Part shown: positions 13,173 through 18,787 of the stretch, one piece after another | Position numbering within the stretch: the first letter of the stretch is position 1 | Layout: every line of letters starts with the position of its first letter | Assembly (NCBI GenBank): GCA_905373625.1 | Contig: CAJPTS010000014.1 | Location: 1 to 18,787, forward strand | DNA: 18,787 nt | DNA from: Bacteroidia bacterium | Lineage (GTDB): Bacteria > Bacteroidota > Bacteroidia > Bacteroidales > CAJPTX01 | Reading direction: 5' to 3' | Position numbers and translations under genes: made by a program | The notes under the pieces: generated by a model | Told to the model about the DNA's origin: nothing | Seen by the model: only the letters and a program-made list of their open reading frames with translations | Database searches by the model: none

Positions 13173-15117
13173 TTTGCCTTCATAGACTACGTTCATCGGA
13201 CCTGTGAGATTAAATGTAGCGTCCAACGCAAAGCTTTTATAAAACTTCCAATTTCCCATTAAGAAACCATAGATATTGGGGGAGCGTAGGAAATCTCTTT
13301 GCCCACTGTTTAGGTCGGCTGGCACCTCGCCCAAATAATAGCTTCTTTGTAACGTAGTTCCCATTTTCATTGCCAATTTCGGGGAGGCAAGATTCAATTC
13401 TACATTTACGCCTTGAATATTTGCACCGCTTTTGTGATTGGAACGCTCCAAGAGTACCACGCCATTGGGGTCTTCGTCGTGACGGATATTTATGAAAGCA
13501 TCATTGAGGCGAGTGAAAAAGCCTTCGGCGAGCACCCCAAGGGCAAAATGTTCCCACTGCTTGTTAAAATCTAACGAGAGCGTAGCACTATGACTCGTTT
13601 CTCGTCGTAAATCAGCGGCTACACGTTGCACGATTTGTCGTGCTCCCGCCACCTCGACGTGTAGTTCCTCGTTGTACAACTGAGGTTTCCGATAGCCCAT
13701 TGAGTAGTTTGCACGTAGTTGTAACTCAGGCAACAATTTCAACAAGACGCTTGCTCTCGGTACAGGCACAAATGCTCCGTTGAGCGAGGCACTTTTAGTT
13801 TCATCTCGGACAAAATACCTGTCCACTCGTGCTCCAGCAGTGAAGGTAGCAATGCCCACTTGGTGGGAGTACTGCAGAAAACCGCCGATAGTTTGAGTCC
13901 GCTGATTCGCAATGGTCAGTGTCGGATTGTGCGTGGGCGTCGGCGTAGAATAATCCGTATTGCCAGGCTTGGTGTCTTTAAGATTCTCACCCGTAAAATC
14001 GATACCTCCTATTAGGGTAGATTGGTGGAAGTGCGCCGAATACTGTGCACCGAAATTGTAACTCAAATTGTGAGTAAGCCCATAATCTTTCAACGGATGT
14101 CCGCTAGAGAGTCCGCCGTAATACGAATCTCGATTCACATGCTGCATTGCGGCATTAATTGCCAAATTATCATTTTCACGCATAAGTTGGTTGTAGACGA
14201 CCGACGCACTGTTGATATTATGCTTCGGCTGCTCAGTGATATTAGCCTCGTGCGCAGGTTTATCAAACTGATCGCCACCGCGTCTGTCCTCGGAAATATG
14301 GAAGTAAGAGGCTGATAATTTGCCTCTCTGTCCGAGACGCTGAAACAACCGCGCCCCGACTGTTGCATTTATGAGACGTGGAAATTCGGAATAGCCGTCA
14401 TTGTCATAATCGTAGGCAGTTCGATGGCGGTAATTGCCATAAACGGCAAGTCCCGTGCGGTTATCTTCGGTAACATTGGAAGAGTTAAATGCCACGTTGT
14501 AATCGGGCACAACCTTGCCTCCATTACGAATCCCTACTCCGCTGAAGGCCGTACTCGCCCCCGCGCCAAAAGCATTACTCATCGGGTCTTGCAAAATAAT
14601 ATTTACCGTTCCTGCCACAGCATTACTCCCATACAGGGCACTACCAGCCCCGCGTTGAATCTCTATGCGCTCTATCATATTAGCAGGGATTAACTCCATG
14701 CCATATACCCCCATGAGTCCGCTAAAAATCGGGTAACCATCTACGAGGATTTGTGTGTATTCGCCCTCCATTCCATTCAGGCGTACCTGATTAAAGCCGC
14801 AGTTTTGGCAATTATTTTCCATACGCACTCCAGGTATGTACACCAACCCCTCGCTGATGGTACGTGCACTCACGGCACGCATTAACTTCGGACTCAGCGT
14901 ATTAACAATCGTAGGGGCTTCGCTTCGGCGAATGGCGTCTTTATTGCCAGTAACCACCACGGCATCCATCTGTAAGAGGTCTTCGCGAAGCGAGAAATTC
15001 GTTTCTAAACTTTGTCTGGCATCTAATGCCACATCTTGCATGGCGTCTTTATAACCTACACACGAGACCATGAGTCTATGTGTGCCTGGCAAGATTTTAT
15101 TTAGGCGGAAATTTCCA

Positions 15118-15151
15118 TTCTCGTCAGAGGATGTGCCTAATGTAGTTCCTC
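15118..15151 (-). repeat. 34-base exact repeat, native copy in the N-terminal domain
   Basis: Encodes the RGTTLGTSSDENG part of the carboxypeptidase-D-like domain, a conserved turn in this family, so I take this as the original copy. Recombination between the two copies would delete 1979 bases and, by frame, terminate within a few codons. Confidence 0.9.
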
Positions 15152-15433
15152 GCAATGTGACTGTGGCGAAGGGAACAGGAAGCCCATTGCAAGTAATCTT
15201 ACCGTAGATCGTTGCAGAGCGCGCAACGCGGTCATACACTTCGCTACGCGCCATGCCCCAAAAAGTTAGCAACCCTAATATACAAACTATAAACTTTCTC
15301 ATTTTCAAATATTTATATGGTATACCTTTCCCATTCACCGTTATTTGGCGTGAGGATACAGATGGGACACGACGTACGCTAGGCATACCGAGTAGCAAGC
15401 CGCGTTTCGAGGGAACAGTAAAGAAAAAAGTAA

Positions 15434-15793
15434 TTAGACGCTCCTAGGAGGAGCTCGCCCTTTTTTATGAAAGATTTGCAGGCGATGAAGCGCTTCTACA
15501 AGCGGCGCTTCCTCTAGTACCTGCACGCGGCGAAAGACTTGCTCAAGCTTAATGCACATATTCGGCATTGTAATGACCATGAGCGTCTGTAGGAGATATA
15601 ACTCACTCCGCGTATGATTCGACCCAGAGAGGGGTTCGTCGTTAGTGTGATTGGGGGGTGCGTGCGAGATGGTAGTCCCGTCGGGACGGACGTGCGTATG
15701 CAAGTTCATTGCATAGTTCCACGTCATTAAAAGCGACGTGCCCAATGCTATGAAAACCAGAAATCGCTCGCCTAAAAATCTAAATCGCCTCAT
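15434..15793 (-). CDS. Small His-bearing membrane-anchored protein of unknown function
   Basis: The 119-residue protein has a basic start (MRRFRFLGER) and one hydrophobic segment at about 11-27, acting as a signal anchor or an uncleaved signal. A periplasmic part carries spaced histidines: His32, His34, His44, His49 and His60, within LHTHVRPDGTTISHAPP and a later HTRSE. I recall a Bacteroidetes family of similar small proteins with an H-x-H, DGT, HAHP, HS-x-x-E pattern, often next to TonB receptors; that recollection is unverified. The C-terminal half is basic and helical. It is the first gene of a probable two-gene unit with the TonB receptor (131-base gap). It is governed by a promoter overlapped by a long inverted repeat. 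Metal binding is inference; no function is assigned. Confidence 0.7.
   Translation of the reverse strand: MRRFRFLGERFLVFIALGTSLLMTWNYAMNLHTHVRPDGTTISHAPPNHTNDEPLSGSNHTRSELYLLQTLMVITMPNMCIKLEQVFRRVQVLEEAPLVEALHRLQIFHKKGRAPPRSV
15440..15454 (-). terminator. Weak hairpin at the end of the small His-protein gene
   Basis: On the minus strand GCTCCT and AGGAGC pair around a CCT loop, followed after about ten bases by a C-T-rich run containing TTTTTT. The stem is short and the T-run distant, so it could be an attenuator before the receptor gene, or nothing. Confidence 0.25.
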
Positions 15794-15806
15794 CTCTATC
15801 CGCAGA

Positions 15807-15845
15807 CAAAATTAGATAGAATTATTCTATAAAGAATGATTCTAT
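15807..15845 (-). promoter_or_regulatory. Promoter with overlapping long inverted repeat (candidate operator)
   Basis: The minus strand reads TAATTTTG at 15807-15814, an exact -7 box, 13 bases before ATG 15793. Immediately upstream lies an inverted repeat with 13-base arms, ATAGAATTATTCT (15816-15828) and AGAATGATTCTAT (15833-15845), around ATAA, with 12 of 13 positions paired. It covers the spacer between -7 and -33, the classic place for a repressor. Size and AT-richness suit a Fur-superfamily site, though it does not spell the E. coli Fur box. Confidence 0.6.
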
Positions 15846-16210
15846 TTTATTCAAAAAGATTGTGTACAAAGATTTTTGAATATCTCTGTTAGAAACATTT
15901 TGGCACGGGGAATCTGCTATTAACATTTTTCATAAGCCTTTTATCACGAATCCGTTAAGAAGTTTTTACAATTTCTTGTTTCTTAGTACCTTAAAAATTT
16001 AACATACTGTGTTTCAGATTGAAATTCTTGTAACGCCACAGTTTGTTATCATATATTTTCAGGTGCAGGCCAATGCGTCATCTCCTACCCAAATACACAA
16101 ATACAACTCATTTTTGGTCAACTCCAGCGCGATCTGGACATGAATTTTTCGCTATGCGTACTTTTTTTCTGACCTTTACGTATAAAATGACTGGAGACGA
16201 ATTCCAAAAC
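15846..16210. other. AT-rich divergent intergenic region
   Basis: No gene is seen between the His-protein operon and enolase. The DNA is AT-rich with runs of T. The only structure noticed is a weak 5-base hairpin, TCCAG/CTGGA, at about 16124-16139. Upstream regulatory sites for either unit may lie here, but I cannot point to one. Confidence 0.4.
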
Positions 16211-16218
16211 TAATTTTG
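16211..16218 (+). promoter_or_regulatory. -7-like box unusually close to the enolase start
   Basis: TAATTTTG is an exact TAnnTTTG match but ends only 5 bases before ATG 16224. If used, the transcript would begin at or next to the start codon. No -33 TTTG is visible. It may instead be a chance AT-rich leader. Confidence 0.35.
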
Positions 16219-16223
16219 TAATC

Positions 16224-17510
16224 ATGGGACGAATACTAGGCGTACATGCACGCCAGATTTTAGATTCGCGTGGAAACCCCACAATAGAAGTAGATGTAGT
16301 GACCAATCAAGGCGCTATGGGTAGTGCCGCAGTACCAAGTGGGGCTTCTACGGGTGTACACGAAGCTGTGGAACTTCGCGACGGCGATAAAGGGAAATAC
16401 CTCGGTAAAGGAGTACTCCGCGCCGTGGATAATGTAAACACGAGCATAGCCGAGGCTATTAGAGACCTTGATGTGCAAGAACAGCGTCTGATAGATAACA
16501 CCCTGATAGAGCTAGACGGCACGCCGAACAAAGGGAAACTGGGCGCAAACGCCATTCTGGGCGTATCTATGGCCGTGGCACGTGCTGCAGCTAACGAATT
16601 AGGGCTTCCCTTCTACCGTTACATCGGAGGCGTAAATGCACACACGCTGCCCGTCCCGATGATGAACATACTGAATGGCGGTAAACATGCCGATAACCCT
16701 ATTGACGTACAAGAGTTTATGATTATGCCCGCTGGCGCACCAACCTTCTCACGGGCACTACAAATGGGCGTAGAAGTCTTTCATAACCTGAAAAGCGTAT
16801 TAAAAAAGCAAGGGTTTGCAACTAACGTGGGTGACGAGGGGGGCTTTGCGCCCAATCTTCCTACGCACGAAGCGGCATTAGACGTCATTATGCAAGCAAT
16901 AGAAGCAGCAGGCTACAAACCAGGCGAAGAGGTATTTATCGCGCTTGACGCAGCATCGTCCGAATTCTACAATGCCGAAAAGAAATGCTACCACTTCGAA
17001 TCTACGGGCGAGGATCGTTCGTCTGACGACATGGTGGCGTATTGGCGTACGCTCACACAAAAGTATCCTATTGTGAGTATCGAAGACGGATTAGCCGAAG
17101 ACGATTGGGAAGGATGGAAAAAGCTCACGACTGCGCTCGGCAAAGAGATCCAATTAGTTGGTGACGACCTCTTCGTAACCAATGTAAAGCGCCTAGAACA
17201 GGGTATAGAACAAGGTGCGGGGAATGCTATTCTTGTGAAGGTTAATCAGATCGGCACGTTAACCGAGACCATAGATGCGGTACATTTGGCAGACATTCAT
17301 GCTATGAATGCGATAATAAGCCACCGTTCTGGAGAGACCTCGGATACGATTATAGCTGATTTGGCCGTAGCTCTCAATACGGGTCAAATCAAAACAGGAT
17401 CGGCATCGCGCTCCGACCGTGTGAGCAAGTACAACCAACTGCTCCGCATAGAAGAAGAACTTATGGGAACTGCTTACTTCCCAGGCAAGAACTTCCGCAA
17501 GAGTCATTAA
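16224..17510 (+). CDS. eno: Enolase (phosphopyruvate hydratase)
   Basis: Enolase converts 2-phosphoglycerate to phosphoenolpyruvate in glycolysis. The 428-residue protein is full length. Landmarks are ILDSRGNPT near 12-20, the mobile loop PSGASTG (38-44), and VGDEGGFAPN at 202-211 with catalytic Glu205. Magnesium ligands are Asp242, Glu287 in SIEDG and Asp314 in VGDDLF. Catalytic Lys339 lies in LVKVNQIGT, SHRSGET at 366-372, and Lys390 in IKTGS. Two positions differ from the usual family text: Gly-Ser-Ala-Ala before the mobile loop where Gly-Arg-Ala-Ala is common, and NAIISHRSG where a Tyr-containing GYTTVISHRSG is typical; neither removes a catalytic residue. ATG 16224 gives the standard N-terminus. 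It is monocistronic and divergent from the His-protein operon, ending at a hairpin shared with mltG. RNA degradosome association is not inferable here. Confidence 0.98.
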   Translation: MGRILGVHARQILDSRGNPTIEVDVVTNQGAMGSAAVPSGASTGVHEAVELRDGDKGKYLGKGVLRAVDNVNTSIAEAIRDLDVQEQRLIDNTLIELDGTPNKGKLGANAILGVSMAVARAAANELGLPFYRYIGGVNAHTLPVPMMNILNGGKHADNPIDVQEFMIMPAGAPTFSRALQMGVEVFHNLKSVLKKQGFATNVGDEGGFAPNLPTHEAALDVIMQAIEAAGYKPGEEVFIALDAASSEFYNAEKKCYHFESTGEDRSSDDMVAYWRTLTQKYPIVSIEDGLAEDDWEGWKKLTTALGKEIQLVGDDLFVTNVKRLEQGIEQGAGNAILVKVNQIGTLTETIDAVHLADIHAMNAIISHRSGETSDTIIADLAVALNTGQIKTGSASRSDRVSKYNQLLRIEEELMGTAYFPGKNFRKSH

Positions 17511-17529
17511 ACGCCCTTACGATGGCAAG

Positions 17530-17562
17530 AAAAAGACGTTGTATACACTGCAACGTCTTTTT
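17530..17562. terminator. Bidirectional terminator between enolase and mltG
   Basis: AAAAAGACGTTG (17530-17541) pairs perfectly with CAACGTCTTTTT (17551-17562) around a 9-base loop. T-runs follow on either strand. It lies 20 bases after the enolase stop and 55 bases beyond the mltG stop on the opposite strand. Confidence 0.92.
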
Positions 17563-17617
17563 TATTTTAGGGGAATTCGGATTCAAAGTCGATTAAATCC
17601 TTATTCTTCTCCTGCCC

Positions 17618-18679
17618 CTATCTTCTAATACCTCTTCTATTCAGCTCGCGCTGGTATTCGCGTGCATATTTGGCATGTTGCTCCCCGCTGCGCGAGAAAT
17701 TGTGATAGCCACTAAAATCGGCTTTGGCACAAAAGAACAAATAATCGTTATCGTCTGGCTGGAGTACAGCATTGATTGCAGCAATGCTTGGATAACGAAT
17801 AGGACCAGGTGGTAATCCTTTATACTTATAAGTATTATAGGGCGAATCAATTTGTGTATGCACCTGTAGAACGCGCGATATGGACATATCTCCTGCAGCA
17901 TACTTGGCGGTAGGACACGCTTGTAAAGGCATATCAATGCGTAAACGGTTGAGATATACACGTGCAATTTTGGGTAACTCGCTCTCGTGCAACACTTCCT
18001 CTTGGATAATTGAGGCTAATGTTACAACCTCAACCGCCGATAAACCTATCCGCTCCGCCTGCGCCTTGCGCTTTGCATTCCAAAAATTCTTGTACGCTTT
18101 GTTTAGACGTGCAAGCAACTTTTCGGGCGATGTATCCCAATAAACCTCGTAAGTATTGGGAACAAACATAGCGGGGAAGGTTTCTACAGTAAATTGATAC
18201 TCTTGCGCCGTATGAGCGTTTGTAAGATATCCTACAAGTTCTGTAGAATCCATTGCAAGCTGTTTCGCCACACGAGCGGCTAATTCTTGCGTTGTACGCA
18301 CGCTAGGCACTACCAGCTTTATAGGAGTCTGTTGACGCGATACAAGGCGCACCATGAGGCTACGAAGCGACATGCCGCGGGATACTGTATAACACCCCGA
18401 ATAGGTTTTGGTATCATACCCCTTCAGCTTAGCAAATGTACGTAAGAGGTGGATATCGGCAATCATATCCTCACGTTCTAGCTGGGCAACTAGTTGCTCA
18501 AAAGAGGTATTGCGCGGGATGTACAGCAAACGCTCTCTTTCATCAAAGTCTGTACTACTCCGAAAATAGAAGTCGTAGAATTTATAGAGAAATACACCGC
18601 CCAAAAGTAGGAGAACAATACCAACTATTAGGACAGTGATAAGAACTACCCTACGAGTGGGGTGCGCAGATTTTGTCAT
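17618..18679 (-). CDS. mltG: Endolytic murein transglycosylase MltG
   Basis: MltG cleaves nascent peptidoglycan strands at the inner membrane and is thought to set glycan length. The 353-residue protein has a cytoplasmic basic start, one membrane helix at about 11-33, a LysM-like region at about 50-115 and the YceG catalytic domain from about 120. Landmarks are FVPNTYEVYW (172-181), LASIIQEE (221-228), VYLNRLRIDMPLQACPTAKYA near 241-261, SPYNTYKYKGLPPGPI at 279-294, and a C-terminal HNFSRSGEQHAKY (326-338). The catalytic Glu is most likely Glu228; the position equivalent to the first Glu of the common VEKE motif is Gln226. ATG 18679 precedes the basic, membrane-spanning N-terminus. It has its own -7 box and converges on enolase. 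The identification is firm. Confidence 0.95.
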   Translation of the reverse strand: MTKSAHPTRRVVLITVLIVGIVLLLLGGVFLYKFYDFYFRSSTDFDERERLLYIPRNTSFEQLVAQLEREDMIADIHLLRTFAKLKGYDTKTYSGCYTVSRGMSLRSLMVRLVSRQQTPIKLVVPSVRTTQELAARVAKQLAMDSTELVGYLTNAHTAQEYQFTVETFPAMFVPNTYEVYWDTSPEKLLARLNKAYKNFWNAKRKAQAERIGLSAVEVVTLASIIQEEVLHESELPKIARVYLNRLRIDMPLQACPTAKYAAGDMSISRVLQVHTQIDSPYNTYKYKGLPPGPIRYPSIAAINAVLQPDDNDYLFFCAKADFSGYHNFSRSGEQHAKYAREYQRELNRRGIRR

Positions 18680-18696
18680 ATTCTAAGATTTAGACC

Positions 18697-18717
18697 CTGT
18701 GTCACACAGCAAAAATA
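18697..18717 (-). promoter_or_regulatory. mltG promoter with adjacent palindrome
   Basis: The minus strand reads TATTTTTG at 18710-18717, an exact TAnnTTTG match 30 bases before ATG 18679. Directly downstream is a perfect 13-base palindrome, CTGTGT-C-ACACAG (18697-18709), spanning the expected transcription start. It could be an operator for an unknown regulator. Confidence 0.5.
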
Positions 18718-18787
18718 CACAGATACCAGAAAGAGGGCGTTGCATATTTCGCTTTTACCTCCCTATCCTCGTTTTTAAGTGTTTTTT

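Larger units (their letters stand above)
12873..15302 (-). pseudogene. TonB-dependent outer-membrane receptor interrupted by an in-frame TAG
   Basis: Read through one amber codon (13158-13160), the gene spans 810 codons. Residues 1-20 form a signal peptide, about 28-108 a carboxypeptidase-D-like domain, and DAVVVTGN near 113-120 a likely TonB box. The plug spans about 125-240, followed by a beta-barrel. The barrel closes at the extreme C-terminus, as expected for an aromatic-rich last strand. The plug carries NNCQNCGF (163-170), a CxxC subfamily mark. The TAG ends the product at 714 residues and leaves 94 codons, including the final barrel strands, downstream in the same frame. The TAG lies in a 34-base copy (13139-13172) of the gene's own 15118-15151. 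ATG 15302 starts the signal peptide. Without readthrough the barrel cannot close. An assembly error or gene conversion could explain it. The ligand is unknown. Confidence 0.85.

Noticed and set aside
13139..15151. The 34-base direct repeats as a productive phase-variation switch
   Set aside because: Deletion between the copies would remove most of the receptor and, by frame, stop within a few codons, so it would not yield a useful alternative protein.
1..18787. CRISPR array, insertion sequence or prophage genes
   Set aside because: No regularly spaced repeats, transposase, integrase or phage structural genes were recognised on either strand.

Overview
The window looks like a chromosomal segment from a Bacteroidota genome, most likely order Bacteroidales and possibly Porphyromonas-like. 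Three things point that way. TAnnTTTG-type -7 boxes, the Bacteroidetes sigma factor signature, sit upstream of almost every transcription unit. Ribosome-binding sites are A-rich rather than Shine-Dalgarno. The protein families also fit: a TonB receptor with an N-terminal carboxypeptidase-D-like domain, lipoproteins with SSC or LSC lipoboxes, and an LtaS-type sulfatase-fold enzyme. The genus is inference.

Layout from left to right. (1) 1-423 has no supportable gene, only short diverged repeats. (2) A small lipoprotein (+) converges on an M48-family lipoprotein metalloprotease (-) across a shared terminator. (3) A two-gene ABC transporter operon (-) encodes a heterodimer of fused permease-ATPase half-transporters. 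(4) After a 332-base gap comes a compact RloA/RloB-type cassette (-): an AAA15/ABC-like ATPase overlapping a Toprim RloB-family protein. It has its own promoter and terminator, is visibly AT-richer than its flanks, and resembles AbiL-type anti-phage systems. (5) Next is a membrane phospho-head-group transferase of the LtaS family (-). (6) purA and a small PD-(D/E)XK protein (-) are translationally coupled, with a Fur-family regulator (-) upstream. (7) tRNA-Pro(GGG) (+) faces a TonB-dependent receptor (-) across a shared terminator. The receptor gene is interrupted by an in-frame TAG inside a 34-base tract that is an exact copy of a tract from its own 5' region. A small His-bearing membrane-anchored protein precedes the receptor, and a strong inverted repeat overlaps the promoter of that pair. 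(8) Enolase (+) and mltG (-) converge on another shared terminator.

Most of the window is housekeeping: purine synthesis (PurA), glycolysis (enolase), peptidoglycan processing (MltG), envelope enzymes and a tRNA. The accessory or regulated parts are the RloAB cassette and the probable metal or cofactor uptake unit (small His protein plus TonB receptor). The receptor lies just beyond a Fur-family gene, but no direct Fur control is demonstrated. The two items most worth a second look are the RloAB cassette and the self-copied tract that breaks the TonB receptor.
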